Positions 28,901 to 43,900 of a stretch of 64,000 nt of DNA are shown here, piece after piece. The position numbers and the translations under genes are program-made. Under the pieces are notes generated by a model. The model ran no database searches, was not told the DNA's origin, and was given only the letters and a program-made list of their open reading frames with translations. The first letter of the stretch is position 1; the number at the start of each line of letters is the position of its first letter. The stretch is from Trachythela sp. YZ-2020 (taxonomy: Eukaryota; Cnidaria; Anthozoa; Malacalcyonacea; Clavulariidae): the NCBI GenBank assembly GCA_016169945.1, contig JADLSH010000273.1, positions 248,001-312,000 on the forward strand. Direction: 5' to 3'.

Positions 28901-31900
28901 AGTTTCACTAAAGGTACGTTTAAGGTACGTTCACACACAGCGATTTGTCGGGCCGATTTTAGGTTTCTCTGAATGTTAATGACGAATATTTTCAGTTGGT
29001 GATGTTGTCAGATGACGTTGGCCACGTATTTTTCAAAAATCATTAACGTGCATCTGAAATCGGCCCGACAAATCGCAGCGTGTAAACGTACCTTAAGCAG
29101 TGCGGCAGATGATGGTCAACCAGCAGTTATCAGAATGAGTCAATAATATATTAAATATTTTGTCATATAGGTAGTTGTCTTGAATGTAAAGGCAAATATA
29201 TAGCACTGAGAGATAAAGGTTAATTTGCTTCCTCCTATGAGTATCAATCTTTCTGAAGTTGATCAACATCTGCTATAGTCAACATACTTGACCAGTGGAT
29301 ATAGTATAGTTCCTGACCAAACAAATTATTGAATACAACGATACAATATATGTCAATATTTACCTGCAAAGCCAAGTGCCTTTGCTCTAAATTCTCTGTG
29401 TCATTGGAGTTATTTTGAATTTCATCCAATTTCCCATTAGTCTCGTCCAGCCATGCACTAAGTGGCTCAACATTCTTTCTCCAAACATCCAGCGTCTCTC
29501 GTTCTTTCTTGGCAAGTTCAATTAACTTGATGTCAGCCCTAACAAGAAATGTAATTTCATGTTATATACAACATTCCACACCATATACCATATACCATAT
29601 ACCATATATCATATATAATATACCATATCATATACAATAACATACTCCATCCCATCATATACCATAAGATTAATGCTATTCTAACAAACTGAATTTATAC
29701 TGGATAGCTCTATCAGTTCCAAACTGTCCTCCCTTGAGATCCAGTAAGGGCCATACCCCATTCGTCTAGTGTTACTTCAGGAGGAAACCGAAGTACCCGG
29801 AGAAAACATGCGGTGTTTAGTAGAGTCAAACTGGAAGCACTCTTCTCGCATATGACTGAGTCGAATTTATAATCAAACAACTGTATATTTCAGAAATCAA
29901 ACCTAGTAACCACTCTGCCAGAAACACCCATACCAAGAAACTTTTCACTACCATAAACATGAGGTCCCTACCATTTATTATTATCATGAATCTTGAGATG
30001 TAATTTCTTCCATCTATCCTGCAAGATCTCGAGTTCCTCCTTAATATGTACTTTTTCTTCATCTCTTACAGCTGTGTCTGATAACAACTTTCCTCCCAGC
30101 TTTTCTATTTCTTCAAGAACCGGCTTACGACCTTCAATTTCACGTTCCAATGTCTTTAAATACAAAATGGGATTGAATAAAATAGGGGGAAATTGAGTAA
30201 AAGTGCATTTTGCGGGATTCCTCCTCTCTAAGTTTAGTTTAGCTTAGTTTAATATGTTTACCACTCTGAGGTGGACGGAAAGCCTTAACAGGTTTTGCAA
30301 CCCAATTGACAAAGGTTCCGAGGGTTAGTTAGTGGTTAGTGGTTAGTGCCTATAAAGGTTGGTTTTTAGCGAGGGAGGAAAACCGGAGTACCCGGAGAAA
30401 AATCCTCGAAGCACAGGAGAGAACCAACCAAACTCAACTTACATAAGTTTATCAAGCGCACTGACGTTACCCAACTTGAGTAAATCCATGCCCTCGACCT
30501 GCTGTATAGCCAGCTTAACTCAGAGGTAAGAGACAGCGCGCTAACCGCATCTGCCACCCGTGCTTCATACACGTATATATTTCCCACTACTTTCCTAAAC
30601 TTACTCTATTTATTACATCTCAATCATATTGTGTCTGAATTCCGCTCAGGTTAGGCAGTTACGGGGCCTGTAGGCTAAGTAAAATTCGTGGGCCTTGAGG
30701 ATGATATTCTCACGCCTGTAAACGGTGACACATCTTCCAGCGAGGTCCGGGCCACGTTCCGCCGAAATATTTGGAAATTTAAGGTCTCGGAAATGCTATT
30801 TCCCGCTTTCTGGGGCCGTTAATTAACAATTCTAATAAAAAGTGCATTCTCTGAAAATCACGGGCCTCTTGAAAGCTCGGGCCCTGTAGGCTTCAGCCTA
30901 CTCTGCCTATTGGGTAATCCGCCACTGAGATTAGGGTAGACTCACCTTGCATCGAACGCTATAATCTTTGATCGTATTAACTCCCATATTCCCATTCACT
31001 TCATACGCTCCATCATCTTCAACTTTGGAAATCCAATTATTGAATGGTTGAATATTTCGTCGCCATTCATGAAGTAAATGTTGTTCTTGTTCACCCAGAA
31101 ATGCACCACGTATCCGCATGCTGAGGAAACATGAAAACATGACTGAAAGCCACTAAAGCTAAAACTATTCTAAACTTACTTTTTAATAGCTTTATCAGTT
31201 CTAAACTGTTCTCCCTAAAGGTCCAGTAAGGGTCATTCCTTATTTGTTCAAATGTTACTACAGGAGAAAACCTAAACGAAAGTAACTTTATTTATATTTG
31301 CATAGCTCTATAAAATTTAAACTGTTCTTCCCAGAAATCCAATTACCTTTCTGATCTACCATTGAGTGTTTCATTGACTACAACCCATCTGCTAGAAAGA
31401 CTGCTCGCCAGTTTCTCGACAGTTTTCGCTTCACTGTCTTCAATTAAGGGGTCATCATTCACCGTCTGAGCGATGGAAATAACGTCGTGGAAGTCTGCCT
31501 CTTTGTTCGTCACTTGAGATATTAACACCTGCGTCTCTTCTTGCTGTCGTTGTACGACCAATGCGTTATCTCCGATATCTTTTAAAGACTTGATCGTATT
31601 CTCTGTACTGATTAGCCAATTTGAAAACGGTTCATACTTCTCTTGCCAACGACCCAGTAATTCAGCTTTATGTTTGTCTTCAAGCTCCTCGAGTTGTTCT
31701 TCAAGCCTACAATGAAATAACATAAGATTTTATCTCGTACTGTTGCCTTGACAGCAGCCCTCGAAAAACGGCATCGGCATTCCGCACGACCATCTCCATG
31801 CCACCTAGATGATGCCAACTCAATCAACCCCAGGTCGGCAATGATCAACCAGTTCTTCTCAGTTCTCTCTTATTTTTTTAGCTTTTTATAGCAGCTCGGC

Positions 31901-34900
31901 AAAAGCCTCCGTCGCGCGTTCGTGTTTCGTTCCAGGTCTTATAACTGTGAACGTGACTACTATGCGCTGCATGACTTTGTGTTTACTTTTTTGTGGAGTG
32001 CCGCAATTGCTCGCTCCCGAAATCGCAATTCCGAAAATGAAGTGGAAGGTGGCCTTGCGAAAATGACCTGAGTTCAGATTTAGGTCGGTTGCATTTTTTG
32101 ATTTTTTTTTGCCGTGACACTGACAGTTAGTACACGTTCTACCCTAGGCTAGGGTCTAGAGCATGGAAGAATTTGTAAGAGGAAAAGACCAAGAGGAAGA
32201 CAAAGGATAAGATCGAGTGATGAAATTAGTAAGATTATGGATGAGGTTGGACTTACAGAGGATGATCTGAGGTTGGGAGGGAGAATGTGAATGGTAACAG
32301 AGACAGCCCCTGAAAAATATTATTGATGACCTTCTGTGATGATTACATTTAACTATAACCTGTATAAAGGAATAAAGTTAGTTAATATTTTTAGATCGTT
32401 TATTGAAGAATTCAGTCGAAATGCAAGGCAAACGTTATTTTGGGACTTGCGCACTGAACCACTTACGCTTTGTTTCGGGTTTTTAACTGAGCGAGCACTA
32501 AATCCCATCGCTCATTTAGCGTGTCAGTTGAGCTGGCAATGCTAGCTTTCTCGGCGCCGAAGATGCACGGATCATTTCGAAGGTCGTCGCTAAGCATCGT
32601 GAATTCGTAAATACGATCCTGAAATGTTATGCAATGTTCGAGTATTCCCTAGAAAATTATGATAAGAGAAATATTAATACAAATATTAATAAGGGTGGCT
32701 CTGTCAGTGAGGGATTTTGACCACCATATCTTCAGTTCTACACCAGAGTACCACATATCAAGAACAGCATACCGAAATCATATATGGACAATGGCCGTCA
32801 ATCTGGCATGCTTGTAAATATTGTAATATTAGGGCCTTGTGTTAGATAACTACTATGGTTAATATGTTTCCCTCGTGAAATAAAGTTTTACTATTACTAC
32901 ACACGTAAAAACGCACAAGTTGTAACAAACCTACAGCAGACTTGTACCAATGTTGTTTCAACAACTTGTTATCAGGATGTGTTCGCACTGCTTGTTCCCA
33001 GCTTGTTGACAAGTTGTCAACGGCTTGTTGACAACTTGCTACAAGGTTGTTGACTGAACAGACTTGTTACATGTTGTCCCAACAACTTGTTATCGTCCAA
33101 CAATTCAACAATTTGTTAACAAGTTGTGAGTGACAACCTTGTAGCAACTTGATAAAATGGCAACATTGTTACAATTTGTTGACAAGTTTGCTACAAGTCT
33201 GTTGCGAACACATCTTGTTAACAAGATGTGAGATTTTTACGTGTGTACTACCGTTTGCATAACGCTTACCATAACAATAGTGTCATCTAGTCACGATTCA
33301 GTGATCGGAATGTTCCTTTTCATTGTTTTCGGAGTGAAAATCCCACTGTTCTCCATGCCATACAGTCACTCATTATTTTGACTTATATTAGCATTTACGC
33401 AAAGGGCCTATTCGAGCTAAACATTGCATACATTCGCGTGCTACTGCAGCCTAATCTGACAGTTTCAGTCAGAGGTTTTTATATCAAACCTGCAATGTTT
33501 CCTTCTGGTTTCTGACAGTCGTCATATCTGCTCCCACAACAGTTCTCTCAGTAATAACTGCTTCAGCATCTTTCAATGTCTTGTTAATTTCATCCAACTC
33601 TTCCTGTCGTTCGGCCAGTTTCCTCTTTCGTTCAGTCTGGAAGGATTTTACTACTTCTTTGAGTCTAGAGAAGAATAAATAAATAAGTAAATGGTTTAAT
33701 AAAGTGCTTTGCAGTTACAAAACTGAATTACACGCTTAAACTAACTATAACAAATGAGCTTCTATAGAGATAAAGAACCGCAGAACATTGATTTTAGAAA
33801 AGTACAAGTTGGTCCAAGCTACAGCGAGTTGGTCGATGCTTTCAACTACTTCAGACTTAAGCTCTTTAATGTGATCTACACGGCTTTAACTGATCACTGC
33901 ACTGCAGTACTTTCAGTTTGATTCTACCAAACACCACAGGTTTTCTTCCGATTATATATAGGACTGATATATAGGATTATATACCACCAATATAGGATTG
34001 CCCTTACTGTACCTCAAGGGATAACAGTTTAGAACTGATAAAAACTGATCTCGTAAAGTAGTTATACAAATAGTACCTGACCGCTTGATGTGGAGCTTTA
34101 TCAGAGAGACTATCTGCTTTAGTTTGAAGACTCTTCAGATCTTTTTGTAACTTTGCGCATTCATCTTGAGGTATAGATGGATGTTGTAGAATATGCAGTT
34201 CAACATCAGCGATCTCTTTCAATGCTTCCTTTTGTGTATCAAGATCAACAACCAGATCCTAAAAACATAAAACACGTTTTACCTAATATTGTATTGTTTA
34301 GTTCAAATCTGTGGTTTCTGCGTGTACGCAATACACAGGTGTAAACTCCCATAACGTTTGCTCAAGCAGTGCACACTGGACATAATTTAAAGGGTTCAAA
34401 TCAAAGGCACAATCTGTGGGATTTTAAGCCCATGGCTTTGCGGTGAAAGGCAGGTGCCACTATAATATTAGACAACCATTACCTCAATTGGTACAACTTT
34501 ATTATTCTTAGATAAGCGAACCAGCAGTTTCTTAAACATTTTACAAATATATACAAAGCCACAATAAATGTTATGCTCCCGAACCAATCGTCCGTTGAAG
34601 TTGAAATGTCTGTTCTGTAATGCATCTACACACTGGTCTTTAAATGCGTGCTGTCATACCATGTTTAAATATCTATACTCGTACCCCCATTGGTTAATTC
34701 AGCTGTTTATATAAATATTAGATGCGAGAAATATTATTGTATAACATAAACAAGTTAGGCGGATTTGTGTGTAGCCAATCAAATTATTTGGTTTAGACAT
34801 AGAGAGCAAATCAACCATAGAGATAGAGCTTGTAAACGGCAGTACCACGGGTAGGTCTATACAGTCTAAGAATGGAAGAGCTTTCAGATAGACATACGCC

Positions 34901-37900
34901 CTGAGAAAAGGCGTATTTTGTTTCTTTACAAAACATTTATTAACAATTGATCGCATGAGTGGGTATTTAAGTGGCACGCGCTTCTCAAGCACGTGGTAAA
35001 CCGTTATACACCACAGGGGTCACACTTGACCTTTCCATATTAAATATGACATTTCTTAAAGTGGCTAACTTATGTTTTCTAAGTACCAAGGAAGAACATC
35101 AACATAACTTAAATAATGACTTTTGAACTCGCAATTTTTCAATGGCTTGCGATACTTTACATTGTATACATCAAGTTTCCTGCCCTGTCTTACTTCTAGT
35201 AAGGGTGAGCACAACACAAATGTGAAACGTTTCATGAAAAACATTATCTAAACAATATAGTTAAAATATTTTGGAGAAGAGAATAGACATCTCTATCTCG
35301 TTTTAACTTACCACAATTTCATTCTTGTACTTGGTTGCAGCATCATGATCAAGAGAATCAGATGGTGGTAATGACGACAACAATTCTTCTTTCTCTGATA
35401 ACCATTCTGCTATAGGTGAAACTTTGTCATTCCACTTGGCAAGTCTTCGCTGCCGTTCATTAAGCAGTGTTGTTAACTTCATTGATAAACTGCAAAAATA
35501 AATTGTTTGTGAAAGGCCATGTTACAGGAGGCAATCTTTCTTACAACCAGTGAACTCTACATAAACTGGAACGCTAACTCCAATGATTAAGTCCTGTGAT
35601 TGGATGAAGCCAATTTGAAGCTAAGAGCGGGAACCGCGCGGGAAAAATGCACTTTCAAAAAGACTAGGGATAGTTTCGAGGAGTGGAAAATTCCGTCAAA
35701 AGTTTGTTTTTGAGCGAAAATGAGCAAGAAAAGTCCTTTTTCATACGAGGGCTTCAATTTAAAATAACTGTTCCTGGTTTTCTGGATAGTTCTCACTGTC
35801 CTACACTTAGTTGCAGCAAAAATTCGAGGGGTAACAGTTTTGTATACGAAAAAATGGCAAATGCATGAACGTGCCGAAGCAAACTTAGCTCTTCAACTTC
35901 GAAAAAAGCTACTTTAAAACATTTCGACAGTCCCAAAACTTGTTTTGTACTAAAGTTCAAGTATTGAAGTCTATTTTCAGCTTTAGTCACATTGTAACTA
36001 CTGTGTAGAACGAGTAAATCCATGTTTTCAAGTGGTGTATTCGGACTTTCGACTCATGCACGGCCATCATGAGTGGCTTCAAAGATGGCGGCAAAGTTAT
36101 CGTTCCATGTCCCCTTACTGCTTACTGCTTACAACTTGCAAAGCAACGGTCTACGCACCTTTCAGATTTTGCCTGGATCATCTCACTCAAGTTTCTCCAT
36201 TTATTTTTTATACTTTTCGTCCGCAATGAAGTGCCATTAGCTACTTCGTCTTGTACCAGGGGATCTTCAGACAGCTCTTCATTTAGTGAAAACATGTTCT
36301 CGACTTGAGTTTGGTAGGCTGAAACCTTTGATGCCAGAGCCTAAAATAGGTAAAGAAAATGATTTCATATCCTGTAACTTTTTAGATACTGGAAAGCACG
36401 CACAGTGGCGGATACTGGACGGGGGGGGGGAGGAATTAGGTTGCCTCCAAATTACCACCTTTTTGTTGCGGCAAATCTCAGTTCTTTAAACTTTTTTTGC
36501 CTAAATTCCATGCAAATTGTTTGCTCAACTTATTCGGCTAGTGCAAGTGACGTCACAACTCGAAATTGTGTGGCTTCCGGTTTTTTGGGGGGACAAATTC
36601 CACCATTTTCATTGGATAAATTCAAACTAATTAAAATCAAATTCCACATGGCTGACAATTTTTCACATCAATACGTACGCCAACTTTCCTGAATAACTCG
36701 AGTTCTAGACATGCTAAAGCAACAAACTATACACCAACATACGCATCGTTGTTCAAGGATTCTAGAGAGGTATAGATTATCTTATAACTCTCGGTATTTT
36801 GCAAGATATAAACGAAAACAGCACTTCGTGAAATCCACGATTTGCCCCCCAAATTGCCGGTTATATAGCATGACGTAATATTCTCGCGTGACTGCAGAAG
36901 CCGAATTGCCCACCAACGCCTTATCACATGCAACAAAGAGAAATTAGAATTAGACAACTGAATATTCACACCCAAAGGAATTGTACCCCAGTCACAGAAG
37001 TGAAAGACACATGCACTAACCACTGTGACAGCAACAACTCCACCATGAATTATTTTAAAGCAAAATACACATCAACCTACCTCTGTAGTTTCTTGCTGTT
37101 TGTACAAACTATTCAGATCTTCTGGACTTTCCTGTAAAGACTGCACTGTCTGTTCTTGAGAGTTAATCCATTGCTCTATTGGTTGAGATACTCGGTTCCA
37201 TTCCTCCAGTCTCCCATCTTGATATTTATTCTCTAACTCTTTCAGGGTTTGATCAAATCTACAAGCAAGGATAAAAACAGTTGACATACTGGTAACATAA
37301 TATATCTTAAGCGTGGGGTCCATTGCTTTTAATCTTTTTCAGGTAGTTCAGACACAAACCACGGACGCGTATTACGAGTCTAAAGGTCCAGACACACCGG
37401 ACGCTATTCGGCAACGCGACGCGATTTTTCAGTTTTTAAAAGTAAATAAAACCGTCCATGGGAGGAAATTTTAAAAGATATGCAGACCAAATAACTCAAA
37501 CTGTTATAGCGCTTTTGAATATTTGAAAAACACAAAACAGGATCAAAGTTATATGTCAGTGAAAATCGAAATATCGCGCCGCGTTGTCGAATCGCGTCCA
37601 GTCTGTCTGGGTCTTAAAGCCTGGTTTTCATTTAGTCGTAATGGTCGTGAACATATCAAGGTGACCGATGTAATAGACTGTCGATATACCTCTGCAATCA
37701 TTAAAGACTGATTTGCATAGAGCACGCAAACGACAAGATAGATCCAGACTATTTCACATCGTCGAACAGGACTTGGTCACGATAGTTACTAGTATATCCA
37801 AATGAAAACCAGGTTTTACAGTCAGTAAGAAGCATAGAAAACTTGTATTATAATATAGTCACCCACCGTATATGACCTATTCTGCAATCTGATTGGCTGA

Positions 37901-40900
37901 GCTACTCGCTGTATAGGGAGTATAGCGAAAACAATATGGCAGCACAATTACTACAATTAGAGTGTTGCTAACCAGAAAACAGCGAAATATTCGTTTTGAA
38001 AGCGACAAAAACAGACAGAAAAGACTCCAAAAATCATTGACACGGTAGGAAATACATTTAATATATAGAAATTGGTTTAAATAAACGTTTTCTACAAAAT
38101 TAATAGCGAAAAAGAAGCGAAAAAACATGTTCATGAGAATATATTTTTCGAGAAGCCGCATGAAAAAACAAATCAAACTTTTTATATCAAGCAATACTGT
38201 ACTAAAGCCGATTATTTCACTTTAAGTTATGAAAAATAAACATAAAAACATTTAAAATGTTTTGAAATCCGAGCCGCGACAAGGTTTGTGGGTGAACGAA
38301 CTGTAAAAATATTACAACAGAGAAGAGTATACTATTGATGTTAATGTCTATAAGACTATATTATCAGCTCATGTACGACTCGAGCTCATGCATGGTATAA
38401 TTGTTAAATAGCCAATGGTAAACATTTAAAACAAGAGATTTGTTGGCGTTAATCTCCTACTCACTGTATTTTCTTTTCTTGGCAGTTTTCTATGACCAAA
38501 GAGTGCCGGCCACACAATTCTTCAGCTTCTTTCTCAACATTATTCCTTTCTTCTTCAGATAAACATGGCTCCTGTTTAAGTGTTTCAACGGTCTCTTTTA
38601 TTTTCACAAATCTTGGCCGCATGGATGTTGCTTCGTCTAATAATACCTGAAATATATCAACAGTGTATTTCAATTTAAGAAATAGAAACCATTTCCGTGT
38701 TTCTATACACTTATAGAAACACGCGTGGGAGTTTGGGAGAACGAGAAATAATCAGTGGGAAAACGAGCCCGTAGGGCGAGTTTTTCCACGTTATTTCGAG
38801 TTCTCCCAAACTCCCACACGTGTTTCTATAAGTGTATAGAAACACTGGAAAAAATGTATTCTATTTCTTTTATAATATAACTCAAAAGACATTTTTTAAA
38901 CTCGATTAATTTACAAATTCTCATTACGTACGCATGCTGAGCTTTGCTCGTCAATTTCGCTGCAAGAAAACAACTCTGTTTGAAAATTAACGGTCAAAAA
39001 TGTGTAAAAGCATTAAAATTGTTTTTAAATAGTATTCAAAGTTTTATAATTCGCATTAAATTCCGTGTTTGTATACAGTTATAGAAACACGCTTCTCGAC
39101 CAATCAGCACGCGCGTACTATAAATGTTATATTATAATTTAGCTTAATTCTCACATTCAAGTGACGTCACAAGTCGTAATTGTTTGGTTTCCGCCATTTT
39201 GAGTGGAAAATTCAAACAACTGATTCAAACAAATTAAGGAAACTTGGCGTATTAATTTGTTTGAACTCGAGTTCTAGATTGGATTAGCCCCAAACTAACC
39301 CTTCCATCGTAGCTGTGCTCCCTGATCAGACATGAGTCATACGGTGGCTGCCAGTGGCGCCTTTTAATAAGCCTTCGACTCGATCATGTTGAGCTGCGTC
39401 CTTCGCAATTCAGCTCAGATCTCAGCTGCAAGTAAGGATGATTAGCACACCCCACTTACTTACTTAGACTTGCTAAAACGACAAACTATGCCCTATAATA
39501 TTTCGCAAGATATAAGCGAAAATGGCACCCAAAGAGGCAGATTATTTAGCATAACGTAATATTCCCGCGTGACTATACAAGCCGAATATATGAAATACCT
39601 CAATTTTCTTTCGTTGTTTTCGTGTGTTTTCGAGATCTGATCCGCTAACGTCATGCGAAGGTAAAACGTCATCTGCTTGATCCAGCCAATCAGATAACGG
39701 CTTACAAGTTTCGCGCCAAATCGCCAATCTGCTATCTCGCTCTTGTTCACAATTTCGGATGTTTTGATTTAAGCTAGAAGTAAAAAGGAAGATCGAATTG
39801 AAAACAATCAAAAGCAATATCTCTGATACCATTTACATGTACGAGATAGCAAGAGAGTTGGTGACACAGTGGTTATGGGACGTGCCTTTCACCTCTGTGA
39901 TCAGGGTTCGATTCCTGCAACATGCCGTTGTTTGATTGTAATTTCCCCTTAGTGGAACGTGAGAAGAGTGCTTCCAGTTTGACACCACCAACACCGCAAG
40001 TTTACTCCCGTTTCTTCTTGTAGTAACACTGGAGCAATAATGGTTTGCCCTTATTGGATCTCAAGGAGAACAGTTTAGAACTGATAGAGCTATCCAGTAT
40101 AAATAAAGTTAGTTTAGTTTAGGTTTCCTCCTGTAGTAACACTGGATCAATAAGAGATGACCCTTACTGGACCTCTAGGGAGAACAGTTTAGAACTGATA
40201 GAGCTATCCAGTATAAATAAAGTTAGTTTAGTTTAGGTTTCCTCCTGTAGTAACACTGGATCAATAAGAGATGACCCTTACTGGACCTCTAGGGAAAACA
40301 GTTTAGAACTGATAGAGCTATCCAGTATATAAATAAAGTTAGTTTAGCTTTCCTCCTGTAGTAACACAGGATCAACAAGGGATGGCTCTTACTGGACCTC
40401 TAGGAAGAACAGTTTAGGAATAACCGCATTAAGCATGATCGAGTTATCTAGTCTAAACAAAAAAGCCTTAGATTGGACTGAACCAAATACCATATATTTT
40501 CCTTACCTCTTTGCTTTTTCCTCAATTGCCGTTTCAAGCTCATCCCACTTTTCTTTCAGATTTGTAGAGTCTTCCTGAATTTTTGTCTTCTGACTTACAG
40601 AGATGAGATAATTTTCTTGTATTTTGTAAGCAAAACTAACTACATTTCTCAGCTCGCCTTCCGTCTGTTGCATTTCCAGGGACACTGCCTACCAAGAGAT
40701 AACATAGAAAACGTAAGCCCTGGCCAAACGAGAGTTGATGAGAGTTGGCAAGCGAGAGTTTGCAAAAGAGTTGCGACAAGAATAATTTAGCGCACGAAAC
40801 GGAGCCCTGAGACGAATTCTAAAACTTTGGTTAACAAAGAGTTGACATTTCGTTTTTAGGGGCTGATTACATGGAGCGATTTCAGCCCTGGGCTTGTTTA

Positions 40901-43900
40901 CGATTACACGAGCGTTTGCAGTCTGATTCAGCCCGGGTAAATTTCCCGCAGGCTTTGCGGGAAATACGAAATTAACGCGCGAAATTTGTTTGCACATGCT
41001 TGATACGAAACTACAACGCATGCGTGTGAAAAGTTTCAGCCCCGGCTGAAGTGATTATATGACGAATTATTCAGCCCGGGCTCCGTTTCAGCAGTTCCGG
41101 GTAGCTCAAATCGGGCTGAAATTATTCTCATGTAATCGCGCGCAGTATTTTATTGGATTTTATCGTAAAGCCGGGCTGAAATCGCTCCATGTAATCAGCC
41201 CCTAACTGGCCTAACCTTTTCTTGTTATAAACATAGTCATGTGACGTGTTAAACCCCGATCAAACGAGAGACTATGAAGAAATGTTTCATAGTTTGCCCA
41301 GGGAATATCTTCATTTACAAAATACAACCCCCATTACGATTCTTACCTCTATTTCGGCTCTTGTTTTCTTTAAACTATCCATGTCCATGCTTTGGCTATC
41401 TTCACCAACAGTATTTATAACAACATTGATCCATTCCCTCAGAGGACTCACTTGATTTCTCCATTCCATAGATACACGAGCAGCCTCAATGTCCAACTCT
41501 GTTTCTCTGGCTGTGATTCTGATTGAAAATATAAAAATTCTTAGCGATTTGAATTGGGTTGAGTAAAAATGATCTCTGCTGATATAAATTATATGTATAG
41601 CGCTGTGTACTAATTTGATTCTACAAAATATCGCAGGTTTACTCCGGGTACTCTGGTTTCCTTTTGTAGTAATACTCTGCTATTATCAGATGGCCTCTAC
41701 TGGACCTCTTATGACTTATTGAACAACATTTAAGAGAAATACTGTTTTGGCTTAGCTTAAGTTTAGGTTGTCTAGTGTCTACAGGAAATTCAACTTTCCA
41801 TTCAAAATTTTCACATTTACCTTCCTATTCGTTTGTCAATTTTTGTAACCAGTCCATCCCAATTGTTTTGAATATTAAGAAGCTGTTGTTCTATCAATTT
41901 ACGATCTTCCTCAAGCAACGAAGGATGTTCCAATAATTGATCTCCCAGTTGAACTACGGCTTTTAGTTCATTCTTCTCTGAGTCCATTTCATTCACTAAT
42001 TCCTATATCAGAATATAAGGTTTGTTGCTGGCGCAGTCGTAAGGAAAACAAACAAACAAACGAACAAACAAACAAACGAACAAACGAACAAACGAACAAA
42101 CACACAAACAAACAAACAAACGAACGAACGAACGAACAAACGAACAAACGAACAAACGAACAAACCAACAAACAAACAAACAAACAAATAAATAAACAAA
42201 CAAACAAACACACCCAGTACCTCAGTTTCAATTTTTTGTTGTCGTATTTCATCTAAATCATTAGAAAGATCATCAAATGATTGCAGTTTCAAATCTTGTT
42301 GACTTAACCATCGTTGAAGATTAGTTGATCCAGTCTTCCACTCTGCTAGTTTACCAAGTCGAAACTGTTCGAGCTCGTTCTCTTTTTCAGATAATCTAGT
42401 AAATTTATGTACGTGTAAGTTAAAGACAGTACCATAATATAGTCTATAGGTGAGTTCCATTGAGCACTACTGACTCGGACACGTATGGCGGTTTACCGGC
42501 AGGTTGATGGAAAATAAATCTAATTTAGAGATGTAGTTTAATCTATCTTGCTCTATAAGTATCAACAGATCCAAAGTTGGCAGCATCTGTTGTCCTGTAA
42601 CACTTATTGAAACCTATCAATATATCAGCTCTGTCAGCGAGCCGAAACTAACGAAAGAGTACGATGTTCAGTGATTAATGTTATGTTATGATTATGTTCA
42701 CAGATATATACAATGTTTTGCCAACTGTATTTCACCTCGTTCTAGGTCCTAGGCACATACCGTTTCGCTCTCCACTTCATTTTCTCCTCAAGGTTTTCAA
42801 TATTATTCTTGAGATTTCCAATATCTTGTTTTATCTTTCTGTTGTCTTCAGCCGACATTGCGGGATCACTGGACACACCTTCACCAAACTGGATTATTTT
42901 ATTCAACTCCTTCTTGTGCTCAAGTTCCAACTCTTTCAACATATCCTGAGAAGAAATAAAACGTATTGGTAATGAATTGACGACTACGCTGTTCCCTTTC
43001 AAATTAAAGTGCACGTGTCATGTTTTTGGGATTTGACATATTGGTGATATTGAGAACATTCTAAAAAGAAGTGCAATACATCTTCTTTGAAAAAAACTTC
43101 ACCTTCATGGTCTTTTTGACTGTTAAAGTCGGCGGAAGTGACGTAAAACAAGGCAATACAAATCAGTTTCCTTTTGTTTCTTGCCACAAAATGCCTTATT
43201 TGACGTCACTTCTGGTATCTTTAACAGCCCATAAGGTCAAGAAGATGAAGTTTTTTCAAAGATGATGTATTGCATTTCACTTTAGAATGTTCTGATTATC
43301 ACAAATATGTAAAATCCCCAAACGTGGGCACTTTAACAACTCAGTGGATCAGTTTTCTCGGCATCATGGCCTTTACTGGACATCTATGGGGAACAGATTA
43401 AACAAAACTAATAGATTTATCTAGTATAAATATGTTAGTATAAAAAATAAGTATATATTTTCTTTCTTTCTGTAGTAGCAGTGGAGCAATAAGGCATTAA
43501 GGGATAGCTTTTACTAGGCCACTACGCAAAGCAGTTTAGAACTGACAGAGTTATTCATTCTACATAAACTTAGAACGAAAATAATATTACCTCAATTTCA
43601 GATTTCTTAAATTTCACGGTCTCAAGATCCGTAGCAATGCCTTCCCGTAGTTTGAATGTATTCTCTTGTTCCTGTAGCATGCCTTGTAATGCTTCCAGTT
43701 TCACATTCCATTCCTTTAACTTTGTCTTTCTCTCCTTGTCCAACGCTTTCTCCTTTTCTTCAAGACTGTCATACAAAACATAAAAGATGTTAGATAAACG
43801 ATTTAAAGGACTGATTATACGTGCAAGGGGATTTTTTAGCCAAAGCTGAAAATCCTCTCATGTATAAAGTAGAGATATATGCCGTTACAGATTAATCGCA

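Noticed and set aside
35587..36023. Open frames on both strands near 35.6-36.0 kb
   Set aside because: They lie in the 565-bp repeat that recurs at 54576-55164, where the frames are not kept.
41989..42252. Open frame with repeated FVCLFVC residues
   Set aside because: Translation of the AAAC/GAAC microsatellite within an intron. Only 42221-42395 of the area is a real exon.
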